A stretch of 21,743 bases of DNA from Scybalousia_A sp964626385 (lineage in GTDB: Bacteria; Bacteroidota; Bacteroidia; Bacteroidales; P3): contig CAZVEO010000038.1 of assembly GCA_964626385.1 (NCBI GenBank), forward strand, positions 1 to 21,743. Reading direction: 5' to 3'. Shown one piece after another: positions 1 through 6,846 of this stretch (position 1 is the first letter of the stretch; the number at the start of each line of letters is the position of its first letter). The translations under genes were made by a program, and so were the position numbers. The notes under the pieces were generated by a model. That model searched no databases and was not told the DNA's origin. It worked only from the letters and a program-made list of their open reading frames with translations.

Positions 1-54
1 TCAGGCACAGCCTGTTTTATAAGGGCAAAGCCATTAACTTTATAGGTTAGCATA
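1..54. repeat. Intergenic repeat fragment, truncated by window edge
   Basis: Positions 2-32 match, with a few substitutions, the two tandem units at 10744-10774 and 10776-10806: a small palindrome (CAGGCnCAGCCTG) followed by TATAAGGGCAAAGCC. The following TATAGGTTAGCATAG (40-54) matches the reverse complement of sequence near 10951-10965 (CTATGCTAACTTATA). This stretch is therefore part of the same intergenic repeat family as 10744-10970. It lies just downstream of the minus-strand radical SAM gene and holds no gene. The left boundary is outside the window. Confidence 0.65.
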
Positions 55-67
55 GAAAAAACTTATA

Positions 68-1012
68 TTATTTAAATATTCCTCTTTTAAAATCGGGCAG
101 GTAATTGTCATTGCTATTTATATCTTGCAACCATCCTTTATAAAAACCCAAATAATAGAAATATTCCTCTACCTCTTTATATTCCTGTGGGCTTAAGGTT
201 CTGTTGAGTTCTTCGTGTTTCGAGTTGTGAGTACAAGGGTGGTATTGTCCCATAAGGGAAATAGCAACAGAGGTAGATATTTCTTCTGCTATTATTTTCA
301 ATACTTGTTTGCTCTCTTGTATGTGCTGAGGTAAAATCAAATGCCTTATAATTAAAGCACTTTCTATTTTTTCTTCTTTATCTGTCAAAATAGAAGAGCC
401 TTTTTGTCTGTACATTTCTTTAATAGCTTGTAAGCATACATCTTTATAATTCTTTATTCTCGAAAAAAGCCAACCACTTTCATTATAAGCATACTTAAAA
501 TCAGGTAAATAAACATCCACAACTCCCTCTAATTTTCGTAGGACCTCCACTCTATCATAGCCGGAAGTATTATAAACAACCTTTGGGTAAAGATTTCTTT
601 TGTTAAGTTCTCTTATTATTACTTTCATTTGAGGAATATGAGGTGTGGGGGAAACAAAACCAATAATATTTTCACTTTGTTGCAAAGTTGATTCTATCTT
701 ATCTATAAGACTCCTAACACTCTCAAAATTATTGATTACCATTACTTTATTATCCGATATAGCCATATTTTGACAATAAACACATTGGCAATTACAATGA
801 GAAAAGAAAACATTACACACTCCTTTTTGTCCGACTACAACAGGCTCTTCGCCCAAATGATTGCAAACCAATGCTATATTTATATCCGCATTTAATTTGC
901 AAAAGCCCAACTCATTATTCAGCCTATTTACTCCACACTCATGCGGACACAATCTGCAAGAGGACAAAATCAATCTTTCCTCGTCTGTGTAGTAATCAAT
1001 AATATCCGTCAT
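68..1012 (-). CDS. Radical SAM protein of the PflA/COG1313-like type
   Basis: 314 residues. The radical SAM cluster motif CxxxCxxC is C73, C77 and C80, inside SHCNCQCVYCQN, with an extra cysteine at 75. An N-terminal set, C19-x2-C22-x3-C26 and C38 (CRLCPHECGVNR...GFCK), is typical of the uncharacterised pyruvate-formate-lyase-activase-like family and could bind a second metal centre. Later segments (SPTPHIPQ, VYNTSGYD, DVYLPDFKYA, LPQHIQES) also fit that family. The protein should reductively cleave S-adenosylmethionine in the cytoplasm; its substrate is unknown and no glycyl-radical enzyme lies nearby. The start follows AGAGGAAGA. A -7-like TATTTTTG lies at 1031-1038 on the minus strand but without a clear -33. 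The gene diverges from the tRNA promoter. Family assignment is strong, specific function open. Confidence 0.85.
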   Translation of the reverse strand: MTDIIDYYTDEERLILSSCRLCPHECGVNRLNNELGFCKLNADINIALVCNHLGEEPVVVGQKGVCNVFFSHCNCQCVYCQNMAISDNKVMVINNFESVRSLIDKIESTLQQSENIIGFVSPTPHIPQMKVIIRELNKRNLYPKVVYNTSGYDRVEVLRKLEGVVDVYLPDFKYAYNESGWLFSRIKNYKDVCLQAIKEMYRQKGSSILTDKEEKIESALIIRHLILPQHIQESKQVLKIIAEEISTSVAISLMGQYHPCTHNSKHEELNRTLSPQEYKEVEEYFYYLGFYKGWLQDINSNDNYLPDFKRGIFK

Positions 1013-1066
1013 TCTTCCTCTTTTTTTTTACAAAAATACAAAAAAAGAAAAAAAGTAAAGAATTTC

Positions 1067-1098
1067 TTTGGTAGTTCAATTTTTTGATGTAATTTTGC
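1067..1098 (+). promoter_or_regulatory. Promoter of the tRNA-Glu/tRNA-Ser unit
   Basis: TTTG at 1067-1070, a 19-nt spacer, then TAATTTTGC at 1090-1098. This is an excellent match to the Bacteroidota primary-sigma consensus (-33 TTTG, -7 TAnnTTTG). The predicted start point is about 1103, some 17 nt before the tRNA-Glu gene. Confidence 0.8.
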
Positions 1099-1119
1099 AA
1101 ACTGAAATAAGGAAACAAT

Positions 1120-1194
1120 GGCGCATTCGTCTAGTTGGTCCAGGACGTGAGATTCTCATTCTCAAAATCAAGGGTTCGAATCCCTTATGCGCTA
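1120..1194 (+). tRNA. tRNA-Glu (anticodon CTC)
   Basis: A full cloverleaf can be folded by hand. Acceptor GGCGCAT (1120-1126) pairs with ATGCGCT (1187-1193), with a G-U pair at 1:72 and discriminator A1194. The D stem is GTCT/GGAC. Anticodon stem TGAGA/TCTCA encloses loop TTCTCAT, anticodon CTC at 1155-1157, reading GAG. The T arm is AAGGG-TTCGAAT-CCCTT. The TTCGTCTAG...CCAGGAC segment is the usual tRNA-Glu D-arm signature. CCA is not encoded. The gene is probably cotranscribed with the serine tRNA 36 nt downstream. Confidence 0.93.
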
Positions 1195-1229
1195 CATAAA
1201 AAGAGAGATTGTAGGAGAGAATACAATAG

Positions 1230-1316
1230 GGAAAATTGCCAGAGTGGTTGATTGGGCTTGACTCGAAATCAAGTGTACGGGCAACTGTACCATAGGTTCG
1301 AATCCTATATTTTCCG
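1230..1316 (+). tRNA. tRNA-Ser (anticodon CGA)
   Basis: A class II tRNA. Acceptor GGAAAAT (1230-1236) pairs with ATTTTCC (1309-1315), discriminator G1316. Anticodon stem CTTGA/TCAAG encloses CTCGAAA, anticodon CGA at 1264-1266, reading UCG. The long variable arm has a GTAC/GTAC stem. The T arm is ATAGG-TTCGAAT-CCTAT. The long variable arm and discriminator G fit serine identity. CCA is not encoded. It should be processed from the same transcript as tRNA-Glu. Confidence 0.94.
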
Positions 1317-1381
1317 CAAGAAAAGATAAAAAGTGTTTTAGTTTTAAATTTTTTCATAATCATTTTGTTTTAGTATATTTG

Positions 1382-1417
1382 GATAGGTTGTTGCGAAACA
1401 AACCTATCTTTTTTTTT
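1382..1417 (+). terminator. Rho-independent terminator of the tRNA unit
   Basis: GATAGGTT (1382-1389) pairs with AACCTATC (1401-1408). The stem continues as GTT/AAC past a single bulged A1400 to a GCGA (GNRA-type) tetraloop at 1393-1396, and is followed by nine T (1409-1417). It lies 65 nt after tRNA-Ser. Confidence 0.82.
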
Positions 1418-1427
1418 GTATATAGGT

Positions 1428-1473
1428 ATAGGTTAAGAGTATTCTTTTTTTGTATCAAAACCTATCTTTTTTT
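1428..1473 (+). terminator. Possible second, weaker terminator
   Basis: ATAGGTT (1428-1434) can pair with AACCTAT (1459-1465) across a 24-nt A/T-rich loop, followed by a T run at 1467-1473. The stem is short and the loop long, so this may be a decayed copy of the preceding terminator. It carries ATCAAAACCTATCT, also found upstream of uvrB. The remaining sequence from here to the topA promoter (about 1474-1639) shows no gene or structure I can support. Confidence 0.4.
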
Positions 1474-1639
1474 GTTAATAGATTGCTAAAAAATAGTGGC
1501 TAAAAAAGTCAGATGAATATACAAATAAGGATTATATATTTCTCACTAAACTATTTATTTACAAAGGAAAGAGTTATAATTTTATTTGAACAAACTTGCA
1601 CACTATAAGGACAATGTTTATTAAACTATATTTTTTTTG

Positions 1640-1648
1640 TAATTTTGC
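1640..1648 (+). promoter_or_regulatory. -7 element of the topA promoter
   Basis: TAATTTTGC matches TAnnTTTGC exactly. The -33 region is weak (TGTTTA near 1615-1620, no TTTG at the right distance). Initiation near 1653 would give a leader of about 100 nt before topA. Confidence 0.6.
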
Positions 1649-1742
1649 ACCCGCTTTTAAGCAAATATTGTGCTTGCAGAGTAAAAAAAACAATTAAGGT
1701 TGCAGTAAATAAGAATAAAAAGTCTTATCTACTAATATAAAG

Positions 1743-1747
1743 AGGAG
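1743..1747 (+). promoter_or_regulatory. Shine-Dalgarno site of topA
   Basis: AGGAG lies 6 nt before the topA ATG. A strong Shine-Dalgarno sequence is uncommon in Bacteroidota, where A-rich leaders usually suffice. Together with the conserved N-terminus MAENLVIVESPSKAKT it fixes this start codon. Confidence 0.7.
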
Positions 1748-1753
1748 AAGAAT

Positions 1754-4222
1754 ATGGCTGAGAATTTAGTAATAGTAGAGTCGCCGTCAAAGGCAAAAAC
1801 CATAGAAAAATATTTAGGCAAAGGCTTTGAAGTAAAGTCTTCTTATGGACATATAAGGGATTTGGAAAAGAACAAATTGGGCATAGATGTAGAAAATGGA
1901 TTTACACCAAATTATATTATACCCGAAGACAAGCAAAAAATAGTTAAGGAATTAAAAAAAGCAGTGAGAGAGGCAAAAGTTGTCTGGTTGGCAAGTGATG
2001 AAGATAGAGAGGGAGAGGCTATTGCTTGGCACCTGCAAGAAGCCTTAAATCTAAAAAACAAAGATACCAAACGTATTGTATTCAATGAGATAACCAAAAC
2101 GGCTATTGTTCACGCTGTAGAAAATCCTCGAAATATCGACCTTAACCTTGTAAATGCACAACAAGCGCGTAGAGTATTGGACAGAATTGTCGGTTATGAA
2201 ATTTCACCAATACTTTGGAGAAAAATAAAGCCAGCTCTTTCTGCTGGTAGAGTACAAAGCGTTGCTGTTAGGCTGATAGTGGAGAGAGAGGAAGAGATAA
2301 AGAATTTTAAGACAACAGAAAGTTTTAAAGTTTCTGCTCTGTTTGAGACCTCTGATAGAAAAAGTCTTTTGAAAGCAAATCTTAATACCAAATTTTCTGA
2401 GCAAAGCGAAGCAATGGCTTTTTTGGAAAAATGTAAAGAGGCCTCTTTCACAGTTTCCTCTATAGAGAAAAAACCAGCCAAACAATCACCACCACCACCT
2501 TTTACTACCTCTACCCTACAACAAGAGGCAAGTAGAAAACTTGGTTTTTCAGTACAACAAACAATGACAGTGGCTCAACAACTCTATGAAGAGGGACTTA
2601 TAACCTATATGAGGACAGATTCGGTTAATCTTTCTTCGTTAGCAATATCTATGGCAAAGGAGGAAATAATAAAAGAATTTGGAGCAGAGTACTTAAAAAC
2701 AAGAAACTTTACTACTAAAAGCAAAGGTGCGCAAGAAGCCCATGAAGCAATACGTCCTACACAATTAGAAAGAAAAGAACTTGCCACTGCAGATAGATAC
2801 CAATCTCGTCTCTATTCTCTTATTTGGAAACGTATGGTTGCCTCTCAAATGACTGAGGCTAAATTGGAAAAAACCGATATAAAAATTACTATTAGCAACT
2901 CGGACTACTATTTTACCTCAAATGCGGAAGTACTTTTGTTTGATGGTTTTTTGAAACTTTATTCTGTATCCACCGATGAGGAAGACGAACAAAAAGAAGA
3001 AACAAATATTATACCTGCAATCAAGGAGGGTGAAAACCTATCTTTAAAAACCTGTAGCGCAAAGCAAAGTTTTACTTCTCCTCTGCCTCGCTACAATGAG
3101 GCTACTTTGGTCAAAAAATTGGAGGATTTGGGTATAGGTCGTCCTTCCACATATGCTCCTACAATTTCTACAATACAAAAACGTGATTATGTAGAACGTT
3201 GCAATACACCTGCTCAAACGCGAAATATAAAAGTATTGTTACTAAAAGAAAACAATATCTTAGAACAAACGGAAGCAGAAAACTTTGGCAAACAAACCAA
3301 TAAACTTTCTCCTACCGATATAGGTATTATAGTTAATGGATTTCTTGTTGAGAATTTTAAGGATATTTTAGACTATAATTTTACGGCAAAAATAGAGCAA
3401 CAATTTGACCTTATTGCTCAAGGCAAAGAGGATTGGCACAAAATGTTGCAAAATTTTTATACACCTTTTGAGAAAGAAGTCCTTTATACCAAAGAGCATT
3501 CAGAAAAGCAAAAAGGAGAACGACTTTTAGGCAAAGACCCTAAGACTTTGCGCAACGTTTATGCTAAAATAGGACGTTACGGAGCAATGATACAAATAGG
3601 TGAAACCACAGATGAGGAAAAACCTCTGTTTTCTTCTTTGCGTCAAAATCAATCTATTTCTACCATAACATTGGAGCAGGCTTTAAGTCTTTTTGCCTTA
3701 CCTCGCAAGATAGGAGAATACAAAGAAAAAGAAGTAATTGCCTCTACAGGAAGATTTGGAGCCTATATCAAGTGGGGTGATACTAATGTGTCTCTTGCAA
3801 AAAGTTATGATCCTTATACCATAACAATAGAGGAATGTATTCCTTTGATAGAAAAGAAACTTACAACCGAGCAAATAAAAAAAGATTTGCCCAAAACAAT
3901 ATGCGTTAAAGAGGGTAAGAATGTAGAATTGAAATACGGACGTTTTGGTCTTTACCTTTCTTACGGAGATAAAAACTTCCGTTTACCAAAAGACACAAAC
4001 ATATCTTCACTATCGGATAAGGAGGCTTTAGATATAATATCTGGCAAAAGAACTGCAACAAGCAAACAAGATGTTTTAAAAACTTTTAACTCGGGAGCAC
4101 AAGTACTAGATGGTAGATATGGCGCCTATATAAAATACAATGGTAAGAATTATCGCATACCGAAGGACAAAGATTACAACAATATGACAGAGCAAGAGGT
4201 TGAACAAATAATAAAGAAGTAG
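1754..4222 (+). CDS. topA: DNA topoisomerase I
   Basis: 822 residues; a type IA topoisomerase that relaxes negative supercoils by single-strand passage. The Toprim domain opens the protein, with E9 in VESPSKAK and the acidic SDEDREGE cluster (D82, D84, E86). ALSAGRVQSVAVRLIVERE is the conserved domain-4 segment. The active-site tyrosine is Y285 in GLITYMRTDS. GIGRPSTYAPTISTIQ follows in the core. The C-terminal part lacks tetracysteine zinc ribbons. It carries four copies of a glycine/aromatic repeat (GRYGAMIQIG, GRFGAYIKWG, GRFGLYLSYG, GRYGAYIKYN), the arrangement usual for Bacteroidota TopA. The next gene starts 11 nt after the stop, suggesting a shared transcript. Identification is secure. 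Confidence 0.98.
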   Translation: MAENLVIVESPSKAKTIEKYLGKGFEVKSSYGHIRDLEKNKLGIDVENGFTPNYIIPEDKQKIVKELKKAVREAKVVWLASDEDREGEAIAWHLQEALNLKNKDTKRIVFNEITKTAIVHAVENPRNIDLNLVNAQQARRVLDRIVGYEISPILWRKIKPALSAGRVQSVAVRLIVEREEEIKNFKTTESFKVSALFETSDRKSLLKANLNTKFSEQSEAMAFLEKCKEASFTVSSIEKKPAKQSPPPPFTTSTLQQEASRKLGFSVQQTMTVAQQLYEEGLITYMRTDSVNLSSLAISMAKEEIIKEFGAEYLKTRNFTTKSKGAQEAHEAIRPTQLERKELATADRYQSRLYSLIWKRMVASQMTEAKLEKTDIKITISNSDYYFTSNAEVLLFDGFLKLYSVSTDEEDEQKEETNIIPAIKEGENLSLKTCSAKQSFTSPLPRYNEATLVKKLEDLGIGRPSTYAPTISTIQKRDYVERCNTPAQTRNIKVLLLKENNILEQTEAENFGKQTNKLSPTDIGIIVNGFLVENFKDILDYNFTAKIEQQFDLIAQGKEDWHKMLQNFYTPFEKEVLYTKEHSEKQKGERLLGKDPKTLRNVYAKIGRYGAMIQIGETTDEEKPLFSSLRQNQSISTITLEQALSLFALPRKIGEYKEKEVIASTGRFGAYIKWGDTNVSLAKSYDPYTITIEECIPLIEKKLTTEQIKKDLPKTICVKEGKNVELKYGRFGLYLSYGDKNFRLPKDTNISSLSDKEALDIISGKRTATSKQDVLKTFNSGAQVLDGRYGAYIKYNGKNYRIPKDKDYNNMTEQEVEQIIKK

Positions 4223-4233
4223 TTTTTTTTGCA

Positions 4234-5313
4234 ATGAAAAGAATCTTAGTTGTTTTTTTGTTACTTCTTTCTGTTGTTGAGTTGTATGCTCAAATAATCA
4301 ATGCTGATGCAAGAGTAGAAGAATACTTGCCTTTGATAAAAAATAAAAAAGTAGCAGTGGTTTGCAATCATACCTCTGTTGTAGGAGACAACCACATTTT
4401 ACAAATATTATTGGAAAACAATATTGATATAAGAAAGGCTTTTACTCCCGAGCATGGACTTAATGGTATTAGTGAAGCCGGGGCTTTGGTCAATGACAGT
4501 ACTATAAAGATAGAAAACAAAACAATAGAAGTAATCTCTCTTTATGGCAAAAACAAGAAACCAACAAAGCAACAAATGAAAGAAATTGAAGTTGTGTTGT
4601 TTGATTTACAAGATGTGGGTTGTAGATTCTATACTTATATAAGTACTTTGGAATATGTGATGCAATCTTGTTTGGAAAACAATATTTTAATTGTTGTTTT
4701 AGACCGCCCCAACCCCAATAATTATGTAGATGGTCCTGTGTTAAAAACAGAATATAAGAGTTTTGTAGGTATGCAACCTATTCCTATTTGCTATGGACTT
4801 ACTATTGGAGAATATGCCACTATGATAAACTCAGAACATTGGATAAATGATAGTTTAATGGCTAATCTTGTAGTTGTACCTTTACTCAATTACAAAAGGT
4901 CAGATGAGGTTATTTTACCCATAAGCCCATCTCCAAATTTAATAACAGCAGAGGCTATAAGTAATTACCCTACTCTATGTTTGTTTGAAGGCACGTCTTT
5001 ATCTGTTGGCAGAGGCACTCCAACTCCTTTTGAGAAAGTAGGCTACAAAAACAAGAATACTAAGCAAATGACTTGGATATTTCCAAACATAAAGGAAAAG
5101 AAAATAGACCTTACTTTTATTATAGATGTATATAAAAACTATAAGGGAGAAAAGAAATTTTTCAACTCTTTTTTTGATAAACTCGCAGGCACTTCTCTTT
5201 TGAGAAAACAAATAGAGGAAGGACTTAACGAAAAAAAAATAAGAGCAACATGGCAGAAAGATTTGGAAAATTATCTGCTTATACGTAACAAATATTTAAT
5301 TTACCCTAACTAA
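4234..5313 (+). CDS. namZ: DUF1343/NamZ-type exported exo-beta-N-acetylmuramidase
   Basis: 359 residues. The signal peptide is about 1-19 (MKRILVVFLLLLSVVELYA) with Q20 after the expected cleavage site. Family motifs are CNHTSVV (44-50), TPEHGLNG (71-78, with the glutamate-histidine pair expected in the active site), DLQDVGCRFYTY, LDRPNPNN and EGTSLSVGRGTPTPF (252-266). Characterised NamZ enzymes remove terminal N-acetylmuramic acid from peptidoglycan fragments, so a periplasmic role in cell-wall recycling is inferred. The protein seems short for the family: after PFEKVG only about 20 residues separate the GRGT segment from DLTFIIDVYKNY, where I recall homologues having roughly 40 more. The C-terminal FFDKLAGTSLLRKQI and W-x-DLENYL segments are intact. 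It sits between topA and a thioesterase gene 18 nt downstream. Confidence 0.85.
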   Translation: MKRILVVFLLLLSVVELYAQIINADARVEEYLPLIKNKKVAVVCNHTSVVGDNHILQILLENNIDIRKAFTPEHGLNGISEAGALVNDSTIKIENKTIEVISLYGKNKKPTKQQMKEIEVVLFDLQDVGCRFYTYISTLEYVMQSCLENNILIVVLDRPNPNNYVDGPVLKTEYKSFVGMQPIPICYGLTIGEYATMINSEHWINDSLMANLVVVPLLNYKRSDEVILPISPSPNLITAEAISNYPTLCLFEGTSLSVGRGTPTPFEKVGYKNKNTKQMTWIFPNIKEKKIDLTFIIDVYKNYKGEKKFFNSFFDKLAGTSLLRKQIEEGLNEKKIRATWQKDLENYLLIRNKYLIYPN

Positions 5314-5331
5314 CAAATATTTACAAAAAAA

Positions 5332-5775
5332 ATGAAGCAATACGATTTTGATACTAATACTTTTTTACACCAAACACCTATACAAATGAGGTTTTCGGAT
5401 TTGGATGCTCTAAATCATGTTAACAATGGTTTTCAAATGCATTACTTAGATGTTGGAAGAATTGATTATTTTTCCAAAGTGTTGCAAAGAGAAATAGATT
5501 GGACAAATGATTTTTTGGTTTTGGTGCATTTAGAACTTGACTTTTTGGCTCCAATAGAAATGGGAATGGATGTTTGTGTTGAAACTAAAACCATAGGCTT
5601 TGGAGAGAAAAGTATGAAAATGTTTCAAAGAATCATAGATAAAAAAACTATGAAAGTTAAATCTACTTGTTTTTCAATACTTTCTGGTTTTAATAGAGAG
5701 AAAAAGAAATCAGAGCCTTTGCCACAAGAATATAGAGATAGATTTCTTGCTTTTGAAGAAAATACTCAGTTTTAG
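5332..5775 (+). CDS. Acyl-CoA thioesterase, hotdog fold (4HBT family)
   Basis: 147 residues, a single hotdog domain. RFSDLDALNHVNNGFQMHYLDVGR (20-43) carries the family signature D-x-D-x-x-x-H-V-N-N; D23 or D25 is the likely catalytic acid and HVNN lines the active site. LVLVHLELDFLAPIEMG and IGFGEKSMKMFQRI continue the fold. There is no signal peptide, so the enzyme is cytoplasmic. It should hydrolyse an acyl-CoA or acyl thioester; chain length cannot be read from the sequence. It starts 18 nt after the NamZ-type gene and is the likely last gene of the topA transcript, since a new promoter follows. Confidence 0.87.
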   Translation: MKQYDFDTNTFLHQTPIQMRFSDLDALNHVNNGFQMHYLDVGRIDYFSKVLQREIDWTNDFLVLVHLELDFLAPIEMGMDVCVETKTIGFGEKSMKMFQRIIDKKTMKVKSTCFSILSGFNREKKKSEPLPQEYRDRFLAFEENTQF

Positions 5776-5778
5776 TTA

Positions 5779-5810
5779 TTGTGTGTAATATAAGAATTGA
5801 ATAATTTTGC
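5779..5810 (+). promoter_or_regulatory. Promoter of the cation efflux gene
   Basis: TTG at 5779-5781, a 20-nt spacer, then TAATTTTGC at 5802-5810. Predicted initiation is near 5815, about 18 nt before the ATG at 5833, giving a very short leader. Confidence 0.72.
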
Positions 5811-5832
5811 ACTCTATTTTTATTTATAACTT

Positions 5833-6723
5833 ATGACGCACAACGAGAACTCTAAACAACACCAAAAGATACACTCTCACAATAATGTTTATGAGAGAGG
5901 AATGAACTCTGTATTTATTTGGGCTATAGTACTTAACGGTCTCTTTGTTGTGGTGGAATTTTTTGTTGGGCTTTTTATCGGTTCTATAGGACTTATTTCT
6001 GATGCTGGTCATAATTTTTCGGATATAATTTCTTTGATATTGGCTTTGTTGGCTATAATGTTGGCTAATTTGCAAGCAAACTCTCGCTATACCTTTGGCT
6101 ATAAGAAAACTACTGTTTTGGTTTCCTTAATCAATGCTTTGTTGTTATTGGTTGCTATTGGATTTATAGTTTATGAAAGTATAATAAAATTACTTTCTCC
6201 CGAACAAGTTAAGGGAGAAATAATTTCTCTAACCGCTGGAATAGGAGTTATAATAAAAGCCATAACCACACTTCTTTTTCATAAAAACAAAGACAAAGAT
6301 TTAAATATTAAAGGAGTTTATTTGCATATGTTAGCCGATACTTTGGTAGGTATTGGAGTGGTGATTTCAGGAGTTATTATGAGTTTTACAAAATGGTATT
6401 TTATAGATGGAGTAATTGGTTTGTTAATAGCAATTGTTGTATTGGTATCTGCGTGGAAATTATTGCTTAGAAGTTTGAGGCTAACACTTGATGGCATACC
6501 CTACGAATTGGACTTTGATAAAATTGTAAATACTATAAAAGAAGTTAAAGGTGTAAAACAAGTAGACAACATACATATTTGGGCAATAAGTACAAGGGAA
6601 AATGCTTTGAATGCTCATATACTAATAAGCAATATTAAAGATATGGAAAGAATAAAACAAGAAATAAAAAACAAACTTCTTTTAGAAAAAATAAATTACA
6701 CAACCTTAGAGTTTGAAGCATAA
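5833..6723 (+). CDS. Cation diffusion facilitator (CzcD/ZitB-like metal efflux)
   Basis: 296 residues. A histidine-rich cytoplasmic N-terminus (HQKIHSHNN) precedes about six transmembrane helices between residues 25 and 210. The metal-site pairs are both present: H60/D64 in DAGHNFSD (helix 2), with D57 one turn earlier, and H165/D169 in LHMLADT (helix 5). This H/D pattern is the one associated with Zn-transporting members. The C-terminal cytoplasmic domain (about 215-296, VKGVKQVDNIHIWAIS) is the regulatory ferredoxin-like fold. Inner-membrane proton/metal antiport exporting zinc or a related divalent ion is inferred. It has its own promoter and converges with rlmD. No metalloregulator gene is adjacent. 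Confidence 0.93.
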   Translation: MTHNENSKQHQKIHSHNNVYERGMNSVFIWAIVLNGLFVVVEFFVGLFIGSIGLISDAGHNFSDIISLILALLAIMLANLQANSRYTFGYKKTTVLVSLINALLLLVAIGFIVYESIIKLLSPEQVKGEIISLTAGIGVIIKAITTLLFHKNKDKDLNIKGVYLHMLADTLVGIGVVISGVIMSFTKWYFIDGVIGLLIAIVVLVSAWKLLLRSLRLTLDGIPYELDFDKIVNTIKEVKGVKQVDNIHIWAISTRENALNAHILISNIKDMERIKQEIKNKLLLEKINYTTLEFEA

Positions 6724-6775
6724 GTTTTTAAAGGCTTCTAATAATTGATGTAAGTTATCTCGTAGTTGCATTGTA

Positions 6776-6803
6776 GCAAAGCCGTTACAAAACAAAAACG
6801 GCT
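6776..6803. repeat. Small hairpin sharing the GCAAAGCC intergenic motif
   Basis: AGCCGTT (6780-6786) pairs with AACGGCT (6797-6803). GCAAAGCCGTTAC at 6776-6788 is identical to 10799-10811 and close to 25-38. It lies between the converging metal-efflux and rlmD genes. There is no T run on either side, so a terminator role is not supported. Confidence 0.5.
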
Positions 6804-6846
6804 ATTAACATATAATAATTTACATAAAACTCAGGTTATTATAAAT

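Noticed and set aside
1076..1363. A 95-codon minus-strand open frame across the two tRNAs
   Set aside because: It is antisense to two well-folded tRNAs with promoter and terminator on the plus strand; no protein features and no start context.
6780..6803. Hairpin as a bidirectional terminator for the metal-efflux and rlmD genes
   Set aside because: The stem is only 7 bp and neither strand has a T run after it.
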